Positions 42,193-51,655 are shown, counted from the first letter of the stretch. The stretch: 64,000 bases of DNA from TMP-86 sp031394735 (GCA_031394735.1 JANMXI010000217.1:19902-83901), one strand, 5' to 3'. Notes: generated from the letters alone by a model not told the origin. Program-made: numbers and translations.

Positions 42193-42698
42193 TGTTTTTG
42201 GAAAACGACATCGAACGCCGGCACCCACGTCTTGCCGCCGTCCTTTGACATCACCGACGACTCGCGCACTCCGCGCTCTTCCGCTTTCCAGGTTACACGT
42301 TGAAGTAGTGACCGGCCGTCACTGAGGTGCATCTCTCCCTCAAGAGTCAAAGCGCCGTCCTTGAACTGACCTGCGATTACCATCAGCGAGCCGCGGTTGG
42401 TGACCCAGGTCTGTTGCCACACTTTGCGCACGGCATCAAAACTTAAGATGCTGTCACCGATCAAGCCGTCGGTCTGCTCATAGAGTTCATGGATGGCGCA
42501 GCCCGCCGCAATGAGATCCACATGAGTCCGCGCGATCGACGTGGCGGCATCGCCTTGCTCAAACGCATCCCAATCGCCCAGCCAAAAGTCGAGTTGGCGA
42601 TACTCGACCGCCTTGCAGCCAGCAGGAGGTGGCGATGTGGCCGCCGTGGACATACTGGTAGCCGCGAGAATCGCCAGAATCAGAGATACTTTTAGCAT
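42186..42698 (-). CDS. Secreted DUF1579-like protein
   Basis: 170 residues with signal peptide (LKVSLILAILAATSMSTAA). The mature part has the DUF1579/lipocalin-like pattern: EYRQLDFWLGDWDAF, CAIHELYEQTDGLIGDSILSFDAVRKVWQQTWVTNRG, and a closing KDGGKTWVPAFDVVF. Members are small secreted beta-barrels of unknown ligand. AAGGAG is placed well before the ATG at 42698. It is enclosed between the LysR gene and TonB receptor, inside the two inverted repeats. Confidence 0.75.
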   Translation of the reverse strand: MLKVSLILAILAATSMSTAATSPPPAGCKAVEYRQLDFWLGDWDAFEQGDAATSIARTHVDLIAAGCAIHELYEQTDGLIGDSILSFDAVRKVWQQTWVTNRGSLMVIAGQFKDGALTLEGEMHLSDGRSLLQRVTWKAEERGVRESSVMSKDGGKTWVPAFDVVFQKHQ

Positions 42699-42826
42699 CG
42701 ATGTTGCTCCTTAAAAAAATCGAGCTTTGCATACTGATCTAAGCAGGCGAGTACATCAAAACGACGATGGGGTCATCGAGGTTTCCGATACACCCCCGCA
42801 CCCCGGCGCCAAGAGGCGAGATCCGT

Positions 42827-42979
42827 CGCCATCTCCAACCAATCGGCAAACACGATGCCCCCATCGTCACTTTGGACGCCTGCACCCGAAGAGGCACAGT
42901 CCAAGGCCGAATCTGGATCAAATGGGGAAGACAAGTGAATACACTCGAACATAATGCCGCGCTGATCGCGGCCAAGATG
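42827..42979 (+). repeat. Inverted repeat copy 2: captured leader in front of the TonB receptor
   Basis: Gap-free partner of 41182-41292, ending exactly at the GTG start (42935) and continuing with 72 % identity into codons corresponding to the isochorismatase N-terminus (TLEHNAALIAAKM versus PLDRNTALIVVVM). Possible hairpins: ACGATG-CCCC-CATCGT (42852-42867) and GCCT-N10-AGGC (42878-42895). It supplies the receptor's RBS (GGGGAAG). Similarity ends at an ATG (42977), which may be the receptor's original start. Confidence 0.8.
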
Positions 42980-45943
42980 TCAGTAAAGTGCAGCCGTCGG
43001 CGGAACATACTTCGTGCCATGTTGATAGGGACAACGGGATACCTGTCCTCCGGCATTGCCTCTTCGGCTGACAGCGCGAAGCCTGCCGATGACACGCTGC
43101 AAGAGATCGTAGTGACCGGGTCGAGCATCGCGCAAAGAGCCGATAACTCCTCCGTGCCGGTGACGATTCTGACGCAGGAGGATATCGCAAAGACCGGATT
43201 GACCTCGGCAAGCGACCTTATACAGAAGCTCCCGGCAGTACAGGGATTCCTGGCCGCCTCGAATGGAGTGAACGGCGCCGGCGCCGGCCAAACGACCGCG
43301 GCGTTGCATGCGCTGAGTTCGAAGTACACCGTGGTGCTGCTCGATGGCCAGCGCGTGGCCCAATATCCCCTCAACAGCGGGCTTGGTGGCGGCTCGGCCG
43401 TGAATCTCGAGAGCATTCCTCTGGAGGCTGTGGAACGCGTTGAAGTGCTTACCGATGGCGCCTCCGCCCTGTATGGCGCCGATGCGGTCGCCGGCGTGGT
43501 GAACTTCATCCTCAAGAAGAACAATACAGACGGCAATGTTTTCTACCACGCGTCGGTTTCGGACAGCCAAGGCGGCAACGGCTGGAGCGCAGGTTTCAGC
43601 AAAGGTTTTGGCGACCTTGCGACCGATGACTACAACCTGCTCGTCACCTACACGCATGATGTGCAAAATGAGCTTTTTGCGAGTGACCGCGCGGTTTCGC
43701 GGCGCGGCGGATTCTTCCCGTTCACATCCGACGGCACCGACTACGTGTTGAACACGCGCACCTCCAACACGGAGCCGGGCAACATCATCCTGCCGAGCGG
43801 CGTGGCTTCGTTCAATCCCTACTTCTCTGCGAATGGAAACTGCGGAAATCCGAATGCGGCAGTGCTGATCGGATCACCGACCGACACCACCTGTCGCTTC
43901 AACTTCGCAGCGACGGTGCAAGACGTTGCGCCATTCAAACGCGACGCCGGACTGATCAGAGGCACGTTCAAGGTTGGTGAGGACAGCGAGTTTTGGATTG
44001 ACGTGGTCGCGTCCAGATTCGACACGACCCCGCAGTTCGCGCCGCCGGCGCAGCCACTCGGCCTCAGTCCGACCAGACTCCCGGCGCTTTGGAATGGTTA
44101 CGTGGTGCCCTATCTGACCGCGAACAACATCACCTGGGTGGGTGATGGCACGGGCTGCACAAGTCCGACTGCCGCTGTCGTCGGGCCCAATCCATGTGCA
44201 ATCGACGCCAAGGCGACGCTGGGCTATCGCGCGGTATCGGCCGGCGGCCGCGCCAATGACTTTGGATATCAGACGCGCCACATCGCAGCGGGCTTCGACA
44301 CTGCGGTCGCGGGTTGGGCATTGAAGGCTTCGGTGGTGTCCTCCAGCGGCAAGTTTACCGACACGGCGGTCGGCGGTTATCTTGACTTCGACTTGTTCGC
44401 GACCGCTGTGGCGACAGGTGCTTACGACCCGGTCCTTGGAACGGGGCAGAGCGCACTCAAGAACACCGTATTGCATACCAATTTCTCGACTACCAATTCG
44501 ACGCTCAACAGCCTGGAGCTCAACGCGCAGCACCCGGTCTTCGACCTGCAAGGCGGGTCGTCGATTGTGTCGATCGGCGCTGAGTATGCCTTTGCCCGCA
44601 ACAAGACCGACTTCAGCGATATCGTGCGATCCGGCAACGGTACCGTCACGCAACCCAACACCACCGATGCGGTCGTCGGCGGCCCGGGAGGCGCGGTGAA
44701 CAGTGAGGGAGACCGGACCAACTGGGGCTTGTATGCAGAATGGCTGCTGCCGTTTCGCGACGACCTGACGGTGACAGCCTCGGCGCGTTACGACAGTTAC
44801 TCCAAGGTACACAGCACTACGATCTTCAACACCAGCGTGCCCAATCCGGCGACGGGTCTTTATGATCAGCTGCCATCGGGCGACCTCGGCAATAGCTTCG
44901 GCCAGGCGACGTACAAGGTTTCGTTCCGCTACAACCCGATCGAGATGTTGGCGTTCCGAGGTTCGGTCGGGACAGGCTTCAAAGTGCCGGAAATCAGCGA
45001 TATCGCGGGCACTCTGGCCTTCGGCGGCTCGACCTCCGGCAGCTATTCCTGTCCGATTCCGGGTGCCCCGGGCTGCCTGCCTGGCAACGCGCAGTACGAT
45101 CTGCTCGCAGGACCGAACGGAGATTCCGGCGCCAACGGGCTGAAGCCTGAGAAGTCCAGACAGTTTACCTTCGGCACGCGCGTCGATCCGGTGAAGGGCC
45201 TGTCGCTCGGACTTGATTACTGGAACGTTCACATCAAGGATCAGATCCAGTCTGCAGGTATCAGCGAACAGATCGCCTACGCCAACCCGACACAGTATGC
45301 GTACCTGTTCGTCAGTCCCTACCTCGACCCCGTGGGTCAGTTTACGACCATCGCGCTCAAGCAGATTCCATTCAACGGCGGCGAAGCCAACTATTCGGGT
45401 ATCGACTGGAATTTCAACTATGGACTCAGCACATCTTGGGGCAGATTCAATGCGATGTGGACCGGCACGTACATGCTGACCCAGAATTACACCTACGGCC
45501 CGGGCCTGCCGAAGAACACTGATCTGGGCATTTTCGGCCCGGACAACACCGTGGTATTCAAGACCGTGTCCCGGCTCACCTTGAGCCTGCAGACTGGGCG
45601 GTGGTTCAACACGCTGGCAGCGAACTACAAGTCCGGCTACACGGACATCTCCCATGTCGGGGACGGTGCAGTGTTCCTGGCAGATCCCAGCAACTCGAAT
45701 GGTTTTGGCGCCAATGTGGATTTCTGTTGCCTCAAAGTGCCTGCCTACACGACGATCGACTGGCAGACCGCCTTTGACATCGCGAAAGCCGTGAGCCTGA
45801 CCTTCGGTATCAAGAACCTGTCAAACAAGGCTCCGCCGCTGTCGCTACAAAATGCCGGCGGCGGCAACCAACAGGGGTATGACGGCCGTTACGCTGATCC
45901 GATCGGGCGGAGCTACTACTTCCGAGCCAACTACAAATTCTGA
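42935..45943 (+). CDS. TonB-dependent outer-membrane receptor
   Basis: 1002 residues from GTG 42935 (GGGGAAG upstream), or 988 from ATG 42977, which starts the signal peptide region (ILRAMLIGTTGYLSSGIASSA). TonB box/plug: EIVVTGSSIAQRADNSSVPV, then a plug domain with GQRVAQYPLNSGLGGGSAVNLESIPLEAVERVEVLTDGASALYGADAVAGVVNFI. The C-terminal 22-strand barrel ends in aromatic GRSYYFRANYKF. The subtype resembles the large proteobacterial receptors for complex organic substrates rather than siderophores. Its leader is shared with the isochorismatase-fold gene, suggesting joint control by the LysR regulator. Confidence 0.92.
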   Translation: MNTLEHNAALIAAKMSVKCSRRRNILRAMLIGTTGYLSSGIASSADSAKPADDTLQEIVVTGSSIAQRADNSSVPVTILTQEDIAKTGLTSASDLIQKLPAVQGFLAASNGVNGAGAGQTTAALHALSSKYTVVLLDGQRVAQYPLNSGLGGGSAVNLESIPLEAVERVEVLTDGASALYGADAVAGVVNFILKKNNTDGNVFYHASVSDSQGGNGWSAGFSKGFGDLATDDYNLLVTYTHDVQNELFASDRAVSRRGGFFPFTSDGTDYVLNTRTSNTEPGNIILPSGVASFNPYFSANGNCGNPNAAVLIGSPTDTTCRFNFAATVQDVAPFKRDAGLIRGTFKVGEDSEFWIDVVASRFDTTPQFAPPAQPLGLSPTRLPALWNGYVVPYLTANNITWVGDGTGCTSPTAAVVGPNPCAIDAKATLGYRAVSAGGRANDFGYQTRHIAAGFDTAVAGWALKASVVSSSGKFTDTAVGGYLDFDLFATAVATGAYDPVLGTGQSALKNTVLHTNFSTTNSTLNSLELNAQHPVFDLQGGSSIVSIGAEYAFARNKTDFSDIVRSGNGTVTQPNTTDAVVGGPGGAVNSEGDRTNWGLYAEWLLPFRDDLTVTASARYDSYSKVHSTTIFNTSVPNPATGLYDQLPSGDLGNSFGQATYKVSFRYNPIEMLAFRGSVGTGFKVPEISDIAGTLAFGGSTSGSYSCPIPGAPGCLPGNAQYDLLAGPNGDSGANGLKPEKSRQFTFGTRVDPVKGLSLGLDYWNVHIKDQIQSAGISEQIAYANPTQYAYLFVSPYLDPVGQFTTIALKQIPFNGGEANYSGIDWNFNYGLSTSWGRFNAMWTGTYMLTQNYTYGPGLPKNTDLGIFGPDNTVVFKTVSRLTLSLQTGRWFNTLAANYKSGYTDISHVGDGAVFLADPSNSNGFGANVDFCCLKVPAYTTIDWQTAFDIAKAVSLTFGIKNLSNKAPPLSLQNAGGGNQQGYDGRYADPIGRSYYFRANYKF

Positions 45944-45976
45944 TATGAACCTTAGCCACGCGTTGCGCGGCTGAAA

Positions 45977-46012
45977 ATCAAGGGCGACAGCCCAGACGCT
46001 GTCGCCCTTGAT
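45977..46012. terminator. Bidirectional hairpin terminator
   Basis: ATCAAGGGCGACAGC, six-base loop, GCTGTCGCCCTTGAT: a perfect 15-bp stem between the stops of the convergent TonB receptor (45943) and DUF4139 (46016) genes. No long T-run on either side, yet position and strength make it a likely shared terminator. Confidence 0.75.
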
Positions 46013-46015
46013 GGA

Positions 46016-47560
46016 CTACCAGATATATCGCACCCGATAACGCACCGTCGCCTGTCCGTCCGCAGCAACCTTCAAGGGAAAGAACACCGTGCGCGCGTCG
46101 TCCTTCTCGTAAGTGTGATTGGACGTCTTGATAGTCCAATTGGTCCAGCGGTACAAGTTCTCCTTCACCAGCACGTCGACGGGTTCGCTCTTGTGGTTGC
46201 GGATCTTGACCTCGACTTCTTCTTCCATCCACTTGCCCTTGGTGTCGACAGCGAAGTCGATCTGCTTGCGCTCACCCACCACGTCGAAGGCGGAGCCGAG
46301 CTTGACCAGCACCCGTTCGTTCTTGGGTGTGTGGTCGATGACGTCCTCGCCAATGAACTCCAGACTTTGATCGGCCGTGTCAATTTGTGAAACGCGGATG
46401 CGACCCTTTGGAAGCGGCACGCCCAGGCCGACTTTCTCCTCGTTTTTGAATTCCAGATAGACGTCGATCTTCTTCGACCCGCTGTTGCCGTAATCGCGGT
46501 CGGTCATGAGGCCGCCGCCGTAGTACATGCCGGCCTGGCCGTAGTAGACCATGGTCTTGCGTGCCGGCACGCGCTTGGCGGCCTCGAACAGTTCCACCTG
46601 TTTGGTGGAATTGTTGGGCAGCGTGGTGCGGCGGCCCAGCGTGTAGAGGTGATATTCGAAGAATGATTTCTCCTCGAAGCCCCGGTCTTCGGCGAGGCCG
46701 GACTTGGCCATGACAGCCATTTCCATTCGTGGTGAAGCCGGCGGCGCTGCGCGTTGCACATCGCCGGCAATCAGCTTGAGTTTGGCGTTCTCATAGGAGG
46801 CGCCGGATTGATTGATGATGCTCACCCACGCTCCCACATCGAGGAAACCCGAGTTCGCATTGGCGCCGGGTGTAAACGTGAGGTTGTAGTCGGTCCACCA
46901 GGTCATGCCACCGGTCTGATAGCTGACGCGCGCATTGTGTGCGCCTGCCTTCTTCGCGGCGATGTCCCACAGCAAGGTGGGTTGCGTGATCAGTCCGCCG
47001 GGAAGTTCTGGAAAGCGCAGAGTGGAGTATTGGCGAACCGCGTGAATCTGTCCGTCGCTGCTGCGCAAAACCAGACCGTCGATCGAGGACAGTAACGTAC
47101 CCGAGATGTCCGACACTTGATTACCGAGACTCTGCTGCGCCACCACGTTGCGATCGACGTATTTGGACAGCAGCTTGTCCGTGCTCACCAGATCGAATTG
47201 GAAATTCTGTTCCAACACGCGCGTGTTGTCCGGATCGGTGAGCGACGCGAACTGCACGGTGGTGGGGTCGATGAGCGCTGCGACGTCGGTGAACCGCAGC
47301 TGCGTGCGGCCATTCGCCAGCTCGACTTTGCGGTCTTGCCGGACCATGGCATAGCCCGGAATGCCGCCGGCGTTGGGGACGCCCTGCCCCGGCAGCGGCC
47401 GATAGTATTCAGCTGGAATGCCGCCCGGTTGGGCAGTGCTGTAGAGGGTAATGGCGGTGTCACTGTCGCCGCTCGGTGCGGACACCGCGCAAACTGAGGC
47501 CGTAGCCAAAACGCCACCGACCACCAGACTGCCCAACCTGCTGTGTTCATTGTTGCTCAT
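46016..47560 (-). CDS. Secreted DUF4139 domain protein
   Basis: 514 residues: signal peptide, then a beta-rich protein with the DUF4139 core (QTGGMTWWTDYNLTFTPGANANSGFLDVGAWVSIINQSGASYENAKLKLIAGDVQR). The end is VEVKIRNHKSEPVDVLVKENLYRWTNWTIKTS. DUF4139 proteins are exported, may be linked to envelope or mucoidy phenotypes, and have no defined biochemistry that I know. ATG 47560 follows GGAGATTGACG. Divergent from the single-span protein at 47710. Confidence 0.85.
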   Translation of the reverse strand: MSNNEHSRLGSLVVGGVLATASVCAVSAPSGDSDTAITLYSTAQPGGIPAEYYRPLPGQGVPNAGGIPGYAMVRQDRKVELANGRTQLRFTDVAALIDPTTVQFASLTDPDNTRVLEQNFQFDLVSTDKLLSKYVDRNVVAQQSLGNQVSDISGTLLSSIDGLVLRSSDGQIHAVRQYSTLRFPELPGGLITQPTLLWDIAAKKAGAHNARVSYQTGGMTWWTDYNLTFTPGANANSGFLDVGAWVSIINQSGASYENAKLKLIAGDVQRAAPPASPRMEMAVMAKSGLAEDRGFEEKSFFEYHLYTLGRRTTLPNNSTKQVELFEAAKRVPARKTMVYYGQAGMYYGGGLMTDRDYGNSGSKKIDVYLEFKNEEKVGLGVPLPKGRIRVSQIDTADQSLEFIGEDVIDHTPKNERVLVKLGSAFDVVGERKQIDFAVDTKGKWMEEEVEVKIRNHKSEPVDVLVKENLYRWTNWTIKTSNHTYEKDDARTVFFPLKVAADGQATVRYRVRYIW

Positions 47561-47709
47561 CGTCAATCTCCAACACACCCCGCGAATCCGGGGCATTTGC
47601 CAAGAACGTGCGCTGCGCCACGGTGGGGTTAAACCCGTGGTGTGGCTTCTGCGGAGCATTTCACATATTGTCTAGTCCGCGCGCGGCACCATAGAGGCTC
47701 AAGGAACCG

Positions 47710-48459
47710 ATGTCCATGAATGCCAACGTAAAATCCACCGCCACGGCCGAGACTCCGGCCCCCCGCTTCGATCGCAAGTTTATCGAAGACCACCAGCTGC
47801 TAGAACGGTATCTGACCAGCAAGCTGCCGCTGAAAGGCGCCCGCGATCTGGAAAACTGGTGCCGGGCGAATCCTCAATATCTCGACGAATTGAAGATCGC
47901 CGAACGCGCGCAGACCAGCCTCAAGCTGCTGGAAGCCGCCGGCAAACCACAGGACCTGGGCGAGCCCAAGGAACCCTGGTGGAAGAATTTGTATTTTCAC
48001 ATCGGACTGGGCGTGCTCGCCTTCGTGTGTCTGGTGGCGTTTCTGGTGTTGTTCGGAAAATATGTATTGGTGCGCGGCGAACTCGACGACGCGCGCGCGA
48101 TTGCCAAGAACGGCGCATTGCTGCCACCGGCCGATCTGGCCACGTACACGATCGATCCGGACCGAGTGCCGGGCATCGACAAGGCGCGGGTCACCGTCAG
48201 CCATACCGCGCCCTCGATGGCCGATCTTAAAATCGGCTTGGGCTTCACCAAGCTCACGCAGTTCAAGGTGACCCTGGACAAGAAGGACCAGGGACGCGCG
48301 ATGGTCATCAACTATTTGAACAAAGATTCCAACGGCGACCTGCGCTTCAGCTTCAATACGTCGGGGCTGTCGGCCGGGCAATATCGCATGCGCATCGATG
48401 GGCTGCCGTTTCGCGGCGATCCCATCGGCATGGCGTGGATGATCATCGACGTTCAGTAA
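47710..48459 (+). CDS. Single-span membrane protein with anti-sigma-like N-terminal helices
   Basis: 249 residues. The cytosolic N-terminus (FIEDHQLLERYLTSKLPLKGARDLENWCRANPQYLDELKIAERAQ) follows the helical pattern of anti-sigma/zinc-finger-like domains (xxxRYLxGxLxxxxxxxFExxxxxxPxxxxEL) but lacks zinc ligands. One TM helix (about 98-120) is followed by a periplasmic beta-sandwich (RVPGIDKARVTVSHTAPSMADLKIGLGF). The layout suggests signalling across the inner membrane, but no sigma factor is adjacent. Start at 47710 or 47716. Divergent from the DUF4139 gene. Confidence 0.6.
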   Translation: MSMNANVKSTATAETPAPRFDRKFIEDHQLLERYLTSKLPLKGARDLENWCRANPQYLDELKIAERAQTSLKLLEAAGKPQDLGEPKEPWWKNLYFHIGLGVLAFVCLVAFLVLFGKYVLVRGELDDARAIAKNGALLPPADLATYTIDPDRVPGIDKARVTVSHTAPSMADLKIGLGFTKLTQFKVTLDKKDQGRAMVINYLNKDSNGDLRFSFNTSGLSAGQYRMRIDGLPFRGDPIGMAWMIIDVQ

Positions 48460-48468
48460 CGGCCGGAC

Positions 48469-50958
48469 TCACTCCTGCCGCAGCGTGACGATGGGCGGCG
48501 TATTCACCACGCGCCGCGTCGCCAGCGTGCCGCTCACGCCCACCAGCACGGTGCCGCACACCAGCCCCAGCAGCCACAGCCACGGGTCAAACGCATACTC
48601 CACCGAGAATAGACGCTTGGCGAGCAACCAGCCGATGCCGCTCGCGCCGGTGGCTGCCAACACGCCGGATAAGAAACCCAGTGCCGAAAACTCTGCGGCC
48701 ACGCCCTGCAGCACCACGCGCCGGCTCGCGCCCAGCGTGCGCAGCATCGCGCTTTCATAGCGTCGTTCATCACGCGTGGATTGAACCGCCGCCAGCAGCA
48801 CGACCACGCCGGCCGCCAGCGTGAACAGAAACACGTATTGGACGGCGAGGGACGCGCGGTCGATGACGGTGCGAATCTGCTTGAGAATCGCATCCACGTC
48901 GAGCACTGAGACGCTCGGGAACTGCCGCACCAAACCGACCAGTGCCGGTCGCTGGTCAGCATTCAGGTACACGCTGGTCATGTAGGTTCCCGCAGCGCCA
49001 TCCAACACGCCGGGTGGAAACACCAAAAAGAAATTCGGGCGGAAACTGTCCCAGCGGACTTTGCGCACACTGGCGACCTGCGCCTCAACGGTTTCGCCCG
49101 CGATATCGAAGCCGATGCGATCCCCGACCTGCAAATGCAGCGTCTCCTGATATTCACTGGAGATCGACACCAGCGGCTTGCCCGTGTCCTGCGCGCTCCA
49201 CCACTGCCCCGCTAATAGCTGATTGTCCGCCGGCAGTTGCGCCGACCAGGTCAGGTTTTGTTCGCGCTCCACGAAGGAGTGGCCGCGCTCATCCAGACCG
49301 GCACGATCCTGCGCGGCGACACCGTTGATCTTGAGGATGCGCGCGCGAACCATTGGAAACAGCTGCGGCTGACCCAGTCCGTGATTCTGCAAGAACTGAA
49401 GCAACGGCTTCTGTTCATCGGGTCGGATATTGATCATAAAATTGTTGGGAACATCGGCCGGCAGACTGCGCTGCCAGTCCTTGAGCAGATCATTGCGCAC
49501 GACCGCGAGCAGCAGCAGCACCATCAATCCCAATCCGAAGGCAACGATCTGCACGACGCTTTCGCCACCGCGGCGCGACACATTGGCGAGGCCGTAACGC
49601 CACGACACGCCCACGCCGCCGCGCAATTTGCGCGTGAGCCGCACCAGACCAAAGCCCGCGAGTGCCAGCACCACGCCGGCGCCGAGCACACCGAAGAACA
49701 AGCCGAACACCAGATCGGTGTCACGCACCATCACCCACACGATGGCGAGCAATGCCGCGAGTGCAATGACGTAGCTCAAGCCGTAGGCCAACGCCGGCGC
49801 CTTCACGGTCTTGCGCAGCACGCGCGCCGGTGGCGTGTTCTTCAATTGCAGCAACGGCGGCAGTGCGAACCCGATCAGCATCGCGACAACCGTGGCCAGC
49901 GCCAGCAGAATCGGCTGCGGCGAGGCGGCGGGGAGCTCGGTGCGGATGAGATCGCGCAGCAGCCACGCCAGCCCCTCTTGCGCCAGATAGCCGAGCAAGG
50001 AACCCAGGACCACCGCAGTCACGCCCACCAGCAGCAGCTCGACGATGGAAATGCTGAGAATGAAGCGCTGCGAGGCGCCCATGCATTTCATCAGTGCGAC
50101 TGCGTCGATGTGACGGCTGACGTAACGACGCGCGCCCATCGCCACCGCCACCGCCGCCAGCAACACAGAAGCGAGACTGGCGAGATTCAGGAAGCGGCTG
50201 GAGCGTTCGATGGCGGCGTTGAGCTGGCGGCTGGACTCGTCGAGTTCTTCGATGCGATCACCGGCGCGTTTGTTGTCCTTAAGCCAGTCGCGAAATCCGG
50301 CGACGGCGGCAGGGGTGCCGGCGAACAGGCCCGCGTACGTGACGCGACTGCCGGGTTGGATTAGTTGTGTCGCGTCGATGTCGGCGAGATTCACCAGCAC
50401 CGTCGGCGCGAGACTGACGAACCCTGAACCTTGATCCGGACGGTAGTCCAAGATTTGCGCAATCCGAAATTTGGCGGCGCCGATCTGAACGCTCGAACCC
50501 ACACCCACATCGAGCTGCGCGATCAGGCGCGCATCCACCCAGGCTTCGCCGGGCTTCGGGATATCGTGCGTCGGATAGGCTTTGCCAAAGGCAGTGGCGG
50601 CGATACGCACCGTGCCGCGCAGGGGATAGCCGCTGCTGACCGCCACCAGCGAGGTGAGTTGACTGGCTTCACCGTAGAAGATGGCGGTGGCCAATTGCGC
50701 AAGCTTAGCCGTGCGCAAGGTGCCGGCTTCGGCTGTTTTGAAATAGCTTTCCGGCAACGGATGCGAGGATTCGACGCGCAGGTCTGCTGCCAGCACCTCG
50801 GTGGCCTGCGCGCGCACCGCTTGCGAAATGCGATTGGTGAAAAACCCCACTGCTGTGAGCGAGAGCACCGCCACCATCAGCGCCAGCAACAACACCGACA
50901 GTTCGCCGGATTTCAGATCGCGCCATAAATTGCGCAGTGCGAAGCGCAGAGCAGCCAT
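48469..50958 (-). CDS. ybbP: ABC transporter permease (YbbP/FtsX-like)
   Basis: 829 residues, FtsX-type type VII permease with long periplasmic domains between TM1 and TM2. About ten hydrophobic segments: LLLALMVAVLSLTAVGFFTN (TM1), a three-helix bundle around 262-360, another around 395-490, and a final one near 700-820 (FSALGFLSGVLAATGASGIGWLLA). Its gene starts at the stop of the ATPase gene with 1-bp overlap (TGATG). YbbAP-type complexes are mechanochemical systems for lipoprotein or lipid handling; next to TesA this arrangement is conserved in gammaproteobacteria. Confidence 0.9.
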   Translation of the reverse strand: MAALRFALRNLWRDLKSGELSVLLLALMVAVLSLTAVGFFTNRISQAVRAQATEVLAADLRVESSHPLPESYFKTAEAGTLRTAKLAQLATAIFYGEASQLTSLVAVSSGYPLRGTVRIAATAFGKAYPTHDIPKPGEAWVDARLIAQLDVGVGSSVQIGAAKFRIAQILDYRPDQGSGFVSLAPTVLVNLADIDATQLIQPGSRVTYAGLFAGTPAAVAGFRDWLKDNKRAGDRIEELDESSRQLNAAIERSSRFLNLASLASVLLAAVAVAMGARRYVSRHIDAVALMKCMGASQRFILSISIVELLLVGVTAVVLGSLLGYLAQEGLAWLLRDLIRTELPAASPQPILLALATVVAMLIGFALPPLLQLKNTPPARVLRKTVKAPALAYGLSYVIALAALLAIVWVMVRDTDLVFGLFFGVLGAGVVLALAGFGLVRLTRKLRGGVGVSWRYGLANVSRRGGESVVQIVAFGLGLMVLLLLAVVRNDLLKDWQRSLPADVPNNFMINIRPDEQKPLLQFLQNHGLGQPQLFPMVRARILKINGVAAQDRAGLDERGHSFVEREQNLTWSAQLPADNQLLAGQWWSAQDTGKPLVSISSEYQETLHLQVGDRIGFDIAGETVEAQVASVRKVRWDSFRPNFFLVFPPGVLDGAAGTYMTSVYLNADQRPALVGLVRQFPSVSVLDVDAILKQIRTVIDRASLAVQYVFLFTLAAGVVVLLAAVQSTRDERRYESAMLRTLGASRRVVLQGVAAEFSALGFLSGVLAATGASGIGWLLAKRLFSVEYAFDPWLWLLGLVCGTVLVGVSGTLATRRVVNTPPIVTLRQE

Positions 50959-51644
50959 CAGGTCACCGTGTGTCCCGCATCCAATTCCAGGATGCGATTG
51001 CAGCGCGCCGCGAGTGTGCGATCGTGGGTGACGAGAATGAGGGTGCTGCCGGTGCTGCGATTCAGCTCGAACAATAGATCGGTGATCTTCTGTCCGGTGG
51101 CGGTATCGAGGTTGCCGGTGGGTTCATCGGCGAACAACACCGCCGGCCGGGTTACGAACGCGCGCGCGATGGCGACGCGCTGCTGTTCGCCGCCGGAGAG
51201 CTGCTTCGGGTAATGGGCCATGCGGGCCCCGAGGCCGACCTGCTCGAGCACTTGCGCGGCCGCGCTACGCGCATCGACACGGCCGATGAGTTCCAGCGGC
51301 AGCATGACGTTTTCGACAGCCGTGAGCGCCGGTACAAGATGGAAGGATTGAAACACGAAGCCCACATGCCGTCCGCGCACCGCCGCCCGGCCGTCTTCGT
51401 CCAGTGCGGTCAGGTCATTGCCGGCGAGCAGAACCCGACCTGTCGAAGGGGAGTCCAATCCGGCCAGCAGCGCCAGCAACGTCGACTTGCCTGCACCGGA
51501 CGCGCCGACGATGGCGAGCGACTCACCGGCGTGCACCCTGAAGCTGACATCGGCGAGAATGGTCAGCGGGCCTTCAGAGCTGCCTTCAGGGCTGGCGACG
51601 ATTTTGGAGATATGCTGCGCTTCGAGGACGATAGGGTCTGGCAT
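50958..51644 (-). CDS. ybbA: ABC transporter ATP-binding protein (YbbA-like)
   Basis: 228 residues with all nucleotide-binding motifs: Walker A GASGAGKSTLL, Q-loop FVFQSFHLVPALT, signature LSGGEQQRVAIARA, Walker B VLFADEPTGNLD, and the switch histidine in VTHDRTLA. It belongs to the LolD/MacB/YbbA group that partners FtsX-like permeases, here the gene directly behind it. It is divergent from tesA with 11 bp between starts, so promoters must overlap the coding regions. Confidence 0.93.
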   Translation of the reverse strand: MPDPIVLEAQHISKIVASPEGSSEGPLTILADVSFRVHAGESLAIVGASGAGKSTLLALLAGLDSPSTGRVLLAGNDLTALDEDGRAAVRGRHVGFVFQSFHLVPALTAVENVMLPLELIGRVDARSAAAQVLEQVGLGARMAHYPKQLSGGEQQRVAIARAFVTRPAVLFADEPTGNLDTATGQKITDLLFELNRSTGSTLILVTHDRTLAARCNRILELDAGHTVT

Positions 51645-51655
51645 CAGGAGCTCAT

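Noticed and set aside
41134..42979. Composite transposon explanation for the inverted repeats
   Set aside because: No transposase between them and no target-site duplication; the repeats end at start codons and contain coding sequence, which fits duplicated gene 5' ends better.
43874..45655. 593-residue open frame on the minus strand
   Set aside because: It is a shadow of the TonB receptor gene, whose codon structure keeps the antisense frame open. Arg/His-rich translation, no RBS and no family pattern.
47618..47640. Hairpin CCAC..GGGTT-A-AACCC-GTGG upstream of the DUF4139 gene
   Set aside because: The stem is interrupted by a four-base bulge and stands alone; too weak to assign a role.
49237..50364. 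375-residue open frame on the plus strand
   Set aside because: Antisense to ybbP; Gln/His/Arg-rich, typical of a GC-rich shadow frame.
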